From CAYLOP01 sp964385305 (GTDB lineage: Bacteria; Chloroflexota; Anaerolineae; Anaerolineales; E44-bin32), in the NCBI GenBank assembly GCA_964385305.1, contig CAYLOP010000004.1, positions 1 through 59,193 of the forward strand: a stretch of DNA of 59,193 bases. Reading direction: 5' to 3'. The notes beneath the pieces were generated by a model. That model was given only the letters and a program-made list of their open reading frames with translations. It was not told where the DNA came from and did no database searches. Shown here piece by piece: positions 17,576-26,364 of this stretch. Both the position numbers and the translations under genes were made by a program. Position 1 is the stretch's first letter, and each line of letters opens with the position of its first letter.

Positions 17576-17675
17576 NNNNNNNNNNNNNNNNNNNNNNNNN
17601 NNNNNNNNNNNNNNNNNNNNNNNNNNNNNNNNNNNNNNNNNNNNNNNNNNNNNNNNNNNNNNNNNNNNNNNNNNN
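17576..17675. other. Scaffold gap (100 N)
   Basis: Exactly 100 unknown bases, the conventional placeholder for a gap of unknown size. Since its edges are identical, the true gap may be zero and the contigs may overlap by 55 bases. Confidence 0.99.
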
Positions 17676-17730
17676 TGAGCGCAAACCTTGGAAGGAATGC
17701 GCTCAATGATCAGAAGTACGGCGTCGAAAG
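17676..17730. repeat. 55-bp direct repeat, copy 2, with inverted repeat after gyrB
   Basis: Same 55 bases as 17521-17575. Its first 30 bases (17676-17705) form an inverted repeat with arms TGAGCGCA and TGCGCTCA (8 bp) around an inner, nearly self-complementary core. It lies just past the gyrB stop and could act as its terminator, and the hairpin may also have helped break the assembly. Confidence 0.75.
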
Positions 17731-17738
17731 CCTGGCGA

Positions 17739-19664
17739 TCAGACGTCCAAGTTTCGAACCTCACGTGCATGTGTCTGGATGAAGCGTTTTCGGGGCGGGA
17801 CTGCAGCCCCCATTAGCATGTCGAACGTCTGATCAGCAGCTGCTGCATCCTCAATGCTCACCTGGAGTAGCGTTCGATTGGCCGGGTCCATTGTTGTCTC
17901 CCACAACTGACCGGGGTTCATCTCACCCAAGCCCTTGTAGCGTTGCAGCCCGACACTCTTCACACCCGAGCCGAGTTCCTTGAAGATCTTCTCCCGCTCG
18001 GCTTCTGTGTAGGCATAGCGCACTTTCTTCTTGTGGCTGATGCGATAGAGCGGGGGCTGGGCAATATAGAGATGGCCCCCCTCAATCAATTCGGGCAGAT
18101 ACCGGAAGAAGAGGGTTAGAAGTAGGGTGCGGATGTGTGAACCATCGACATCTGCATCGGTCATGATGATCACACGACCATAGCGCAAGCCTTCGAGATC
18201 AAACCCTTCCCCGATCCCTGTCCCTAAAGCTGAGATCAAAGCTTTGACTTCATTATTAGAGAGGATTTTATCCAACCGTGCCCGCTCCGTGTTTAGGATC
18301 TTTCCCCGCAGCGGCAAGATCGCCTGGAAGTGACGGTCACGACCCTGTTTTGCGGAGCCACCTGCGGAGTCACCCTCCACAATATACAACTCGCACTTGT
18401 TTGGGTCCCGTTCGGAGCAATCCGCAAGCTTACCAGGAAGTGTGAGACTTTCGAGCGCGCTTTTTCGGATCACCAGATCGCGCGCCTTGCGCGCCGCATC
18501 ACGGGCTCGTGCCGAAGTAAGGCACTTCTGCACAATGGACTTGGCCGCGCGCGGGTTTTCCTCAAGAAACGCATTAAACTCCTCGCCCAGCACATGTTGA
18601 ACCTGAGTCTGAACTTCCGCGTTCATCAGTTTCACTTTGGTCTGGCTTTCAAACTGAGGATCGCGATGCTTTATGCTGACGATGGCCGTCAATCCTTCAC
18701 GTGTGTCATCACCTGAAAAATTCGGGTCCGAATCTTTCAGGAGATTGTTCTTGCGGGCATAGTCGTTGATAGTGCGGGTGATCGCAACTCGCATGCCTGT
18801 GAGGTGGGTGCCGCCATCCACCGTATTGATGGTATTCGCGAAGGAATAAACCGATTCGGCATAGGCGTCGGTATATTGCAGAGCGACCTCGATGCCTGTG
18901 CCATCCATTTCTTTCTCGACAAAGACAATGGGATGAATGAGACCGCGGTTGCGGTTGAGATAACGCACAAACGAGACGATCCCGCCCTCAAAATAGAAAC
19001 TCATGGCGCGATCCATGCGCTCATCTAGTAAATTAATCGTGACGCCCCGGGTGACAAATGCCATCTCGCGGAAACGCTGCATGAGTGTTTCAAAGCGATA
19101 CTCGAAATCACCTTCAAAGATCTCACGATCGTAGATGAAGGTGGTCTTCGTTCCGGTTTCACCTTTAGGAACTTTTCCAATCACTTCGACCGGCCCGGTG
19201 GGGGCGCCTCTTTCATAGCGCTGGAAATGCAATTTGCCATCACGCTTTACCTCGACTTCACACCATTCCGAGAGCGCATTTACCGCCGATACACCCACGC
19301 CATGCAGCCCACCCGAGACCTTATATCCATTCCCGCCAAATTTCGCGCCGGCGTGCAGGACTGTCATCACAATTTCCAGCGCGGGCTTCTTTTTCTCTGG
19401 GTGAAGATCGACTGGGATACCGCGCCCATTATCCTCAACCGTCACACTGTTATCGGGGTGAATGATGACGTCAATTTGATCGCACGAACCCGCCAACGCC
19501 TCATCAATTGAGTTGTCCACGACTTCATAGACAAGGTGATGCAAGGCTTTGACATCTGTCCCGCCAACATACATCCCCGGGCGTCGTCGTACAGCTTCCA
19601 GCCCTTCAAGGACTTGGATATCCTTTGCCGCATAGCTACTGACTTTTTTCTTTCGCTTCGTCAT
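17739..19664 (-). CDS. gyrB: DNA gyrase subunit B
   Basis: ATPase subunit of the type II topoisomerase that negatively supercoils DNA. The 641 residues include the GHKL ATP site (VYEVVDNSIDEALAG, ENGRG-like VEDNGRGIPV, GGLHGVGVSAVNALS), the transducer (QTKVKLMN) and the TOPRIM metal site (IVEGDSAGGSAKQGRDR, then IMTDADVDGSHIRTLLL). The C-terminal QRYKGLGEMNPGQLWETTMD motif is complete. Length and ending are normal for GyrB of the short (Gram-positive) type; ParE is the alternative, but gyrA/parC are not in the window to decide. The start is MTKRKKK at 19664. Confidence 0.94.
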   Translation of the reverse strand: MTKRKKKVSSYAAKDIQVLEGLEAVRRRPGMYVGGTDVKALHHLVYEVVDNSIDEALAGSCDQIDVIIHPDNSVTVEDNGRGIPVDLHPEKKKPALEIVMTVLHAGAKFGGNGYKVSGGLHGVGVSAVNALSEWCEVEVKRDGKLHFQRYERGAPTGPVEVIGKVPKGETGTKTTFIYDREIFEGDFEYRFETLMQRFREMAFVTRGVTINLLDERMDRAMSFYFEGGIVSFVRYLNRNRGLIHPIVFVEKEMDGTGIEVALQYTDAYAESVYSFANTINTVDGGTHLTGMRVAITRTINDYARKNNLLKDSDPNFSGDDTREGLTAIVSIKHRDPQFESQTKVKLMNAEVQTQVQHVLGEEFNAFLEENPRAAKSIVQKCLTSARARDAARKARDLVIRKSALESLTLPGKLADCSERDPNKCELYIVEGDSAGGSAKQGRDRHFQAILPLRGKILNTERARLDKILSNNEVKALISALGTGIGEGFDLEGLRYGRVIIMTDADVDGSHIRTLLLTLFFRYLPELIEGGHLYIAQPPLYRISHKKKVRYAYTEAEREKIFKELGSGVKSVGLQRYKGLGEMNPGQLWETTMDPANRTLLQVSIEDAAAADQTFDMLMGAAVPPRKRFIQTHAREVRNLDV

Positions 19665-19777
19665 GAAGCTCTCCCTCCAAACACCCTGCCCTTCATTAAG
19701 CCCATGCTCAATTTGCCATAATGCATGGGTATAAACCTTGATGATGGGATGAATTGCTTTTCGTTATAGGATCTCGA

Positions 19778-20821
19778 TCATGTCTCCGTTCCCGGCGGCT
19801 CGTGGCCATCCGATGGCCTCATCACGAGTGAGGCTCGAAGTTCAACAAGCCATACTCGCCTTTCTTGATAGAACACATAACTGGCCGCCAGTAGCGTTGT
19901 ACATACAAACGCGAAGCCAATAAATGCCAACAGGTTGTACCAGGAAGCATCCCCAGGCAAGGTCCAGATCTCCGTGGTTGTAAACCATGTGATCGCGAAG
20001 GCTGAAAAAAGGAAACCTACCGTGCTCAACAAGTTAGCGCGCACCACGTAAACACTCTCCGTGATCGCCTTCAACACGCCAAATTGGTAGCCCACGATTC
20101 CATGCGCTGTGAAGGCAAAATAGACGGCAGTCCAGAAAAGCGCACTCATTCCTACAAATAAAATGACTGCACCGAGCAAAGGTATGAACAAACTTGCGAT
20201 AGAAGCCAGAAGCGCAGACATAATCAGGACCACGATCCCGCCGCAGTACGCCAAGGCATATAGGATGAGCATCCGCCACCATGATTTCCAGCCAGATCCC
20301 AGCTCCACTCCAGGCATCGTCTGCCACGCCAGCAAGCGATGGTAGGAAGTGCCCAAACCCAACCCAACAACTGTGACCCCGAGCCAGATAACGGTGGCGA
20401 CAAGGGGGTTGCCAATCAAATGAACAATTGGTTCTCCTAGGGGCGTGATAACGGGAAAGCGCCCTGCCATCAAGCTGGGCAAGCCAGCCGGCAAACTTCC
20501 AGATGCAATCAACATATTAAAGGGCATCCCCGCAGGAAAGACGCTCAGCGCGCTCAGGATATTGTAGCGTTCTCGAAAGATAGCCAATACCTGCTCAATG
20601 ACTCGTATCTCCTCCACCAATAATGGATCTGAGCCAGCCGGAAACCCAAGCCAAGCGATACCTTCAGGGATCAAGGATGTAATTCCCAATCGTGGACCCA
20701 GCCATAGAATGAGGTCGAGAGCCAAGATCGGGAGTATTAAAACCGGCTTGGAAGCCACGCGATCAAATCCAGCAACAAGGGCGGCGAGGACGCTTATCGG
20801 CCTTTTACTTGTCCCGCGCAT
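19778..20821 (-). CDS. Hypothetical polytopic membrane protein
   Basis: About 347 residues with six or so hydrophobic helices, including ATVIWLGVTVVGLGLGTSY and VVLIMSALLASIASLFIPLL. There is no catalytic motif that I recognise. I chose ATG 20821 (MRGTSKRPIS) because the DNA just upstream reads like a -10 element and leader (TAGAAT at 20846-20851 on the minus strand) rather than coding sequence. The frame stays open to 20935, so a longer product is possible. It lies downstream of nothing on its strand and about 110 bases before gyrB's start, with which it may be co-transcribed only weakly. Confidence 0.65.
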   Translation of the reverse strand: MRGTSKRPISVLAALVAGFDRVASKPVLILPILALDLILWLGPRLGITSLIPEGIAWLGFPAGSDPLLVEEIRVIEQVLAIFRERYNILSALSVFPAGMPFNMLIASGSLPAGLPSLMAGRFPVITPLGEPIVHLIGNPLVATVIWLGVTVVGLGLGTSYHRLLAWQTMPGVELGSGWKSWWRMLILYALAYCGGIVVLIMSALLASIASLFIPLLGAVILFVGMSALFWTAVYFAFTAHGIVGYQFGVLKAITESVYVVRANLLSTVGFLFSAFAITWFTTTEIWTLPGDASWYNLLAFIGFAFVCTTLLAASYVFYQERRVWLVELRASLVMRPSDGHEPPGTET

Positions 20822-21046
20822 GGGATTGTCCACAAAAATTGATTCTACCACAGGGCACCTTTCTAGACACCTTCGCAGGCCTACCGTCTCAACAAAATTA
20901 TTGTGTTCCTTCCAAACAAGGGGGTTCCCATACACCTACCCACCCACAGGAAACCACATCCCCTCCCTTGCTGCTGTGTAAAGCGGAAACAAGATTGCGC
21001 CCCTGCATCACGTGTCTAACATCTCAAAACACCAGGTTTTTAAAGT

Positions 21047-21075
21047 TTGACCCACCCCGGCGCCTCCTTTAGAAT
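21047..21075 (+). promoter_or_regulatory. Sigma-70 promoter of the DUF62/murA unit
   Basis: TTGACC (21047-21052) and TAGAAT (21070-21075) are separated by exactly 17 bases and sit 19 bases upstream of the next ATG. Confidence 0.8.
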
Positions 21076-21093
21076 TGCCGCAGGGAATAAGGT

Positions 21094-21933
21094 ATGCCCA
21101 CCACGATCGCTCTACTTACAGATTTCGGTCTGCGCGATGCATACGTTGGGATGATGCAAGGCGTCATCACGGCTCTTGCCCCACAGGCGCGTGTTATCTC
21201 TCTCACGCATGAGATTCCACCCGGCGATATCCAGTGTGCGGCATTCGAACTTTGGCGTTCCGTCGATTATTTTCCATCGAACACCATCTTTCTTGCCGTC
21301 GTCGACCCAGGTGTGGGCACCTCACGCCGCCCCCTCGCATTGGCATGGACCAATAGATTCTGTGTAGGGCCAGACAACGGCGTATTCTCCTACTTAATAG
21401 AAGAAACAGCCCCCACATACGGCGTATCCCTCAAGCTAGAAGCGAACACACGTTCGCACCTCAGCGCTACCTTCCATGGGCGGGATATCTTCGCACCAGC
21501 AGCCGCCCAGCTCGCAAATGGCATGGATATTCGCGATCTCGGACCACCAGCCGGCAACCTTGCTCAACTGAGCCTCCCTACATTAGATAAAGTCGATGAA
21601 AAAACAGTGAGGGGCGAGATTCTACATTCCGATCGTTTCGGCAACCTCATCACGAGCATCGGAATCCTAAAAGCCGAGGGGGAGATGATCCTTCTTGAAC
21701 CTTGGCTCTCAAAAGCAGAGCACACGCTCTTCGCTCGAGAGAAAATTCGAATCCTCATTCCGAATGATGTTGAATTACAATTGAGTACAACTTTTGGCGA
21801 CGTCGCTCCGGGCGAAGCGCTAGCTTATATCGGCAGCGCGGGGCTCCTTGAACTTGCTGTGAACCAAGGATGCGCCGAGGCTGCGCTTTCGCTCAAGCGA
21901 GGACAAGAAATCACGCTCACGCAAAAAGGATAA
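21094..21933 (+). CDS. SAM hydroxide adenosyltransferase (DUF62)
   Basis: A 279-residue relative of the fluorinase/chlorinase enzymes. Most family members use water/hydroxide to split S-adenosylmethionine into adenosine and methionine. Signatures are LLTDFGLRDAYVGMM (SAM-binding Asp), the VVDPGVGTSRRPL loop, GPDNG, HGRDIFAPAAAQL and the C-terminal ILHSDRFGNLIT. The Asp-Arg-His set of the hydrolase branch appears to be in place (D in TDFG, R in SRRP, H in HGRD), unlike halogenases. It ends three bases before murA and shares its promoter, probably for co-expression only. Confidence 0.87.
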   Translation: MPTTIALLTDFGLRDAYVGMMQGVITALAPQARVISLTHEIPPGDIQCAAFELWRSVDYFPSNTIFLAVVDPGVGTSRRPLALAWTNRFCVGPDNGVFSYLIEETAPTYGVSLKLEANTRSHLSATFHGRDIFAPAAAQLANGMDIRDLGPPAGNLAQLSLPTLDKVDEKTVRGEILHSDRFGNLITSIGILKAEGEMILLEPWLSKAEHTLFAREKIRILIPNDVELQLSTTFGDVAPGEALAYIGSAGLLELAVNQGCAEAALSLKRGQEITLTQKG

Positions 21934-21936
21934 TGT

Positions 21937-23223
21937 ATGCCAAGCTTTCTTATTGAAGGTGGACACCCACTCCGGGGAGAAGTCATCCCATCAGGAAACA
22001 AGAACGCTGCGCTCCCCCTTCTTGCAGCATGCATCCTGACAGATGAACCCGTGACCCTGCACAATGTCCCTATGATACGAGATGTCGATACGATGCGGTT
22101 GCTGCTGAAGAGCCTGGGTGTCGAGATTGAGACGATCGACACACATTCATGGCGCATTCAAGCGCGCCAAGTTCGAAGCGCCGAACTCGATCCGGAGATC
22201 TGCAGACAGATACGAGCGTCCATCCTGCTCGCGGGCCCGCTGCTTGGTCGTCTGGGCGAGGTGAAACTACCCCCGCCTGGTGGGGACGTGATCGGCCGCA
22301 GACGGGTCGACACCCATCTTATTGCACTAGCAGCGCTTGGTGCCAAAGTAAACTATGACAACCGCGAATTCGGCATGCATCTCACGAATGGGTTGTCTGG
22401 AGCAGAGATTCTGCTCGATGAAGCCAGCGTGACCGCCACGGAGAACGCCATCATGGCTACGGCGACCGCATGCGGGGAGAGCGTGATCCGCAATGCCGCC
22501 TCCGAGCCCCATGTCCAAGACTTATGCCATTTCTTGAACACACTAGGCGCCAAGATCGCCAACATCGGCTCCAATACCCTCCACATCCAAGGCGTCGAAC
22601 GCCTGCACGGCGGGGAATACACCATCGGACCGGATTATCTTGAAGTGGCAAGCTTCATCGGCGCATCCGTAGTCACTGGCGGCGAGCTCACCATCCGTCA
22701 GGCCGCGCCGCACCATCTGGATATGGCCAGGCTTGTGCTCGGTCGCCTGGGTGTGCACTGGGAAGTACAGGGTGATGATATCTATCTCCCCAGGGAGCAG
22801 AAGCTGGAGGTCACACCCGATGTGGGTGGGAAGATTCCCCAGATAAGCGTGATGCCGTGGCCGGCCTTCCCCACCGACTTGATGAGTATCGCGATCGTTA
22901 TCGCCACGCAATCTAATGGCACTGTGCTCTTCCACGATTGGATGTACGAAACACGCATGTTCTTCATCGATAAACTCGTCGCAATGGGCGCGCGGGTCAT
23001 TCTCTGCGATCCACACCGCTGCATCGTCCAGGGGCCAAGTCAACTTGTTGGTGAAACCCTCGAAAGCCCGGACATCCGCGCCGGCTTGGCGCTTACCCTT
23101 GCTGCGCTGACTGCAAAAGGATCATCCCTCATCCGAAATATCGGTCAGATCGAGCGCGGCTATGAACGGATCGATGAAAAGCTGCTGAGCCTGGGAGCTG
23201 TTATCCAACGAATCGAAGATTGA
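21937..23223 (+). CDS. murA: UDP-N-acetylglucosamine 1-carboxyvinyltransferase
   Basis: First committed enzyme of peptidoglycan synthesis: transfers enolpyruvate from PEP to UDP-GlcNAc. The 428 residues include the N-terminal GNKNAALPLLAA (catalytic Lys 22), RQIRASILLAGPLLGR, GPDYLEVASFIGA and the C-terminal ENIRxGL-like SPDIRAGLALTLAAL. The active-site loop reads PPGGDVIGRRRVD with Asp 117 where most MurA have Cys in PGGCxIG. Asp at this place is known from naturally fosfomycin-resistant MurA, so the enzyme should work but not be alkylated. Presence of murA implies a peptidoglycan wall. Confidence 0.94.
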   Translation: MPSFLIEGGHPLRGEVIPSGNKNAALPLLAACILTDEPVTLHNVPMIRDVDTMRLLLKSLGVEIETIDTHSWRIQARQVRSAELDPEICRQIRASILLAGPLLGRLGEVKLPPPGGDVIGRRRVDTHLIALAALGAKVNYDNREFGMHLTNGLSGAEILLDEASVTATENAIMATATACGESVIRNAASEPHVQDLCHFLNTLGAKIANIGSNTLHIQGVERLHGGEYTIGPDYLEVASFIGASVVTGGELTIRQAAPHHLDMARLVLGRLGVHWEVQGDDIYLPREQKLEVTPDVGGKIPQISVMPWPAFPTDLMSIAIVIATQSNGTVLFHDWMYETRMFFIDKLVAMGARVILCDPHRCIVQGPSQLVGETLESPDIRAGLALTLAALTAKGSSLIRNIGQIERGYERIDEKLLSLGAVIQRIED

Positions 23224-23251
23224 AGATCAAACAGCTGCTTGTTAGCCATGG

Positions 23252-23270
23252 GGCGGCCGTTCTGGTCGCC
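23252..23270 (+). terminator. Weak hairpin after murA
   Basis: GGCGGCC (23252-23258) and GGTCGCC (23264-23270) form a 7-bp stem (one G-U pair) with a five-base loop, 29 bases past the murA stop. There is no clear T-run. The rest of 23224-23471 shows nothing else. Confidence 0.4.
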
Positions 23271-23471
23271 TCATGCATCTTGATACGCCAGTCCGTGTCT
23301 ACGCATTCAGAGGCAGACGATCTTGAAAGACGAACCACCGCGCATCGCTCCCGCGGATCGCTTCCCTGAAAGCTTCGTGGGGCTAATCGCATCAACTCAA
23401 ACGGGATCGAGTGACCGCAAGATGATTCCTCGGGCCTCCACATACCACGGTACAGGATCACAAGGCTAGAA

Positions 23472-23500
23472 TTGACCGGCAATGGTCCATAGGGTATAAT
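23472..23500 (+). promoter_or_regulatory. Strong sigma-70 promoter of rpmH operon
   Basis: TTGACC (23472-23477) and TATAAT (23495-23500) with a 17-base spacer, 35 bases upstream of rpmH. It probably drives rpmH-rnpA-yidD and the following genes. Confidence 0.9.
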
Positions 23501-23535
23501 CGTTCGGCATATTAAAAGGAACTAGGATAGAACTG

Positions 23536-23712
23536 ATGCCTAAGAGAACATATCAACCCAAGATTCGTCGTCGTGCACGTGTACATGGTTTTCGAAAACG
23601 AATGTCGACTCGCGGAGGTCGCGTCGTGCTTAAAGCACGACGCAAGAAAGGGCGCCATCGCCTGACCCCGCGTATGAACGAACACGTAAAGAAGATTAAC
23701 TGGAAATCATAA
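23536..23712 (+). CDS. rpmH: 50S ribosomal protein L34
   Basis: A very basic 58-residue ribosomal protein, structural part of the large subunit. It has the family pattern: MPKRTYQPKIRRRARVHGF, RKRMSTRGGRVVLKARR, KKGRHRLTP. The C-terminus has an extra dozen residues (RMNEHVKKINWKS) beyond the common 44-47-residue form. It is first in the conserved rpmH-rnpA-yidD-yidC-jag order. Confidence 0.95.
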   Translation: MPKRTYQPKIRRRARVHGFRKRMSTRGGRVVLKARRKKGRHRLTPRMNEHVKKINWKS

Positions 23713-23773
23713 AAGGAGACCGTCGTAAAGGAGCAAGTGGTTGCCCGATGGACGCCTATAGCCGGCTAGATCG

Positions 23774-24163
23774 ATGAATCGCAAATACCGGCTTACCAGC
23801 TCGACTGAGTTTAGACGGGTGCGGCGTGAAGGAAAGTCCTATGCCCACCCGCTCATTATTTTGGTCACCTGTGCCAATGGACGTGCTATTTCACGCTTCG
23901 GGATCACCGCCAGTAAATCCATTGGAAACGCAGTACGGCGCAATAAGGCCAAACGCCTGCTCCGAGAAGCGCTGCGGGGACTGTTGCCATCGATATCCGA
24001 TGGCTGGGATGTGATCTTGATCGCCCGTCCTAAGCTGCTCGATGCAGACTGGCAACAAATCCAAAAGGCTATCAGCAGTCTCTTGAGACGGGTAGATTTA
24101 CTTGAATGTCACGATGACCCATCATCTAGACCATCAACACTCAGAAGAAATCGCGTTGCGTGA
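23774..24163 (+). CDS. rnpA: Ribonuclease P protein component
   Basis: Protein cofactor of RNase P, which matures tRNA 5' ends. The 129 residues contain the signature FGITASKSIGNAVRRNKAKR with the RNA-binding RNR-like motif, and begin with the typical LTSSTEFRRVRREGKSY. The C-terminal 20 residues overlap the start of yidD. It follows rpmH by 61 bases, the usual arrangement. Confidence 0.95.
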   Translation: MNRKYRLTSSTEFRRVRREGKSYAHPLIILVTCANGRAISRFGITASKSIGNAVRRNKAKRLLREALRGLLPSISDGWDVILIARPKLLDADWQQIQKAISSLLRRVDLLECHDDPSSRPSTLRRNRVA

Positions 24164-24401
24164 TATCCCCATTACGTGGGGTAATTTACCGCGCTTGCCC
24201 GCGTTGGCGTTGATTCGCCTTTATCAACTCACCTTTTCTCGCCTGCTCCCTTTCGACACTTGCCGCTTTCAACCCACCTGCTCCCATTATAGCTATCAGG
24301 CAATCGCAAAATACGGATTGTTGAAGGGCGGCTATTTAGCGGTAAGGCGCATCCTGCGCTGCCATCCGCTCAACCCGGGTGGCTATGACCCTGTCCCGTA
24401 G
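24114..24401 (+). CDS. yidD: Membrane protein insertion efficiency factor YidD
   Basis: Small membrane-associated protein that helps YidC insert proteins. The diagnostic cluster is PFDTCRFQPTCSHYSYQAI, followed by GYLAVRRILRCHPLNPGGYDPVP, with the invariant cysteines. The ATG at 24114 gives 95 residues and overlaps rnpA by 50 bases; a TTG at 24102 is an alternative. The N-terminal 25 residues are longer than in most YidD. Confidence 0.93.
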   Translation: MTHHLDHQHSEEIALRDIPITWGNLPRLPALALIRLYQLTFSRLLPFDTCRFQPTCSHYSYQAIAKYGLLKGGYLAVRRILRCHPLNPGGYDPVP

Positions 24402-24408
24402 GAGATTT

Positions 24409-25527
24409 ATGACTAAACGAGCCTCACATCCTGTAAAGAAACCTCTATTCGTCAGCCTGATCCTGCTGGTAACCTCTCTGTTGGCGGGCTGTGCCGGAGG
24501 CGCCATGGCGGCCTCAAGTTGGCCGGGTCTGAGTGTTGATTCAACCACGGCTTATATTGCTTATGGGCCTGCAATTTACGCTATCGACCTTACAACTGGC
24601 CAAGAACTCTGGCGTTATCCAAAAGAAGCGAACCGGTCGATCACGTTTTACGCACCTCCCGCAACCTCCGAGAGCGATCTGGTTATCGCAGGGAGCTACA
24701 ATAATAAGGTCTACGCGCTCAAACCTGGAACCGGAAGGGATGCCGAAGCGCTTTGGCAATTTGACCAATCGAAGGATCGGATCATCGGCGGTCCGGTTAT
24801 TGCAGGTGAGATCGTCCTGGTACCCTCCGCGGATGGCCGCTTGTATGCCCTCGACTTAAACAGCGGAGAGCCAGTGTGGCAGGAGCCTTTCCTGCCCAGG
24901 CAAGTCCCAGATCCTCTGTGGGCTGACCCCGCTGTTGAAGATGACCATGTTTACTTGGCTTCGCTCGATCACCACGTATACGCGCTCGACCTGAACACAG
25001 GCGCGGAGATTTGGCAGGTGGATCTCAGCGGCGCCATTTCGGATACCCCCACCCTCACGGACGGCACCCTGCTCATCGGGACTTTCGGCAACAAGCTATA
25101 TGCGCTTCAAGCAACGAATGGCAAGACATTATGGTCCATCGATACGGAAGGGTGGGTATGGGGTAATCCAGCCGTCGGTGATGGGATCGCGTATTTCGGC
25201 GATGTCACGGGTATAGCATATGCGGTCGCCATTGAAGACGGAAGTGAAATCTGGCACCAGACGATCGATGGCGCCATTGCCGCTACGCCCGCGCTAGGAC
25301 CTGACGGCGTTTTCTTCGTCACGGAAACCGGAAGAGTTGTCAGTGTGAACCCGCAGACAGGTCAACGTATGTGGCCCACGGCTGTCGAATTAAACGGTAA
25401 AATCCTCACCGACCCCATTTTTTACGAGGACAAGCTCTTGGTGGCCACCATGGATCCCGATTGCTTACTGTACGAAATCATTGCACAATCAGGTGCAGTT
25501 CGCTGCATGTTCCAGCCGGCGGACTAG
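24409..25527 (+). CDS. PQQ-type beta-propeller lipoprotein (BamB-like)
   Basis: Predicted surface lipoprotein of 372 residues: signal peptide with lipobox L-A-G-C (Cys 28), then a propeller of repeated blades such as VYALKPGTG, LYALDLNSGEPVWQ, VYALDLNTGAEIWQ and LYALQATNGKTLWS. The repeats are those of PQQ-binding/BamB-like domains, although BamB proteins do not bind PQQ. Its place between yidD and yidC is unusual and suggests a link to membrane-protein or export quality control. GGAG four bases before the ATG decides the start at 24409. Confidence 0.87.
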   Translation: MTKRASHPVKKPLFVSLILLVTSLLAGCAGGAMAASSWPGLSVDSTTAYIAYGPAIYAIDLTTGQELWRYPKEANRSITFYAPPATSESDLVIAGSYNNKVYALKPGTGRDAEALWQFDQSKDRIIGGPVIAGEIVLVPSADGRLYALDLNSGEPVWQEPFLPRQVPDPLWADPAVEDDHVYLASLDHHVYALDLNTGAEIWQVDLSGAISDTPTLTDGTLLIGTFGNKLYALQATNGKTLWSIDTEGWVWGNPAVGDGIAYFGDVTGIAYAVAIEDGSEIWHQTIDGAIAATPALGPDGVFFVTETGRVVSVNPQTGQRMWPTAVELNGKILTDPIFYEDKLLVATMDPDCLLYEIIAQSGAVRCMFQPAD

Positions 25528-25542
25528 TTTGGATAATGAACA

Positions 25543-26340
25543 ATGTGGAATACGGTCATTCTAGAACCCATGATTAACTCCTTGCTCCTGATTTATCAGG
25601 CTCTTGGAGCAGGCCCGCATATGTTTGGGCTCGCCATCATCCTCTTCACGGTCTTGATACGCGTGATTACGCTCCCCCTAACCTATCAGCAGATGCAAAG
25701 TACGATGGTGATGCAGGAACTTCAGGAATCCAAAAAATGGAAGAAGATCCAACAAAAGCACAAGGATGATCGGCAGAAGCTATCGGAAGAGCAAATGAAA
25801 CTCTATAAAGAAGCCGGTCACAACCCATTGAGCGGTTGCCTGCCCACGCTTATACAATTTCCAGTCATCATCGGGCTCTACCAGGCTATCATTCGTACGA
25901 TGGCCACCACACCCACCCAACTGTTCGACCTCTCGAAGTTGATTTATTCCTTCATCCCGAGCTCACTCATTCCACTCAACAGTAAATTCCTTTGGATGAA
26001 TCTTGGTCAACCGGAAAGAGTACCAATGCCATTCTTGGCGGACATCCCAATTCTGTCTTACCTAGCAGGCGGACTGCCCATTTTAGCGATCCTGGTGGCA
26101 GTATCGACCTGGCTGCAGACAAAGATCACAACGCCCCCAACTGGTGATTCTCAAGGGCAGGCAATGACGCAGATGATGTCCATCTACATGCCGCTGCTTC
26201 TTGGATACTTCGCTTACACCTTCGCATCCGGCCTAGCACTATACTTTGTTGCTTCCAATCTACTGGGAATCCTGCAGGGTTTCATCATGCGTCGCTCTCG
26301 TGAGAGGCACAAGAGTGAACTCGCGATAAAGAAAGCCTAG
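25543..26340 (+). CDS. yidC: Membrane protein insertase YidC/Oxa1
   Basis: Inserts membrane proteins with or without SecYEG. The 265 residues are of the short Gram-positive/Oxa1 type, lacking the large periplasmic domain. The core is seen in FGLAIILFTVLIRVITLPLT (first conserved helix, with the functional Arg), a charged cytosolic hairpin (KWKKIQQKHKDDRQKLSEEQ), GCLPTLIQFPVIIGLYQAI, MPLLLGYFAYTFASGLALYF and a basic C-terminal tail (RRSRERHKSE). Confidence 0.94.
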   Translation: MWNTVILEPMINSLLLIYQALGAGPHMFGLAIILFTVLIRVITLPLTYQQMQSTMVMQELQESKKWKKIQQKHKDDRQKLSEEQMKLYKEAGHNPLSGCLPTLIQFPVIIGLYQAIIRTMATTPTQLFDLSKLIYSFIPSSLIPLNSKFLWMNLGQPERVPMPFLADIPILSYLAGGLPILAILVAVSTWLQTKITTPPTGDSQGQAMTQMMSIYMPLLLGYFAYTFASGLALYFVASNLLGILQGFIMRRSRERHKSELAIKKA

Positions 26341-26364
26341 CCACCACATTAAGAAGGAACACCC

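Larger units (their letters stand above)
17284..17738. other. rpoD-gyrB intergenic region with assembly gap
   Basis: This 455-base stretch holds no gene. It contains a 36-base run of only A and T (17374-17409) upstream of rpoD, possibly part of its promoter region, and then the scaffold gap with its flanking repeat. The open frames crossing the N-run are meaningless. Confidence 0.7.

Noticed and set aside
17487..17770. Open frames running through the N-run
   Set aside because: They consist of unknown residues and duplicated contig ends.
20827..20835. DnaA-box-like TTGTCCACA near 20830
   Set aside because: Only one copy was seen, inside the start region of a membrane-protein gene; an origin needs a cluster of boxes, which I did not find.
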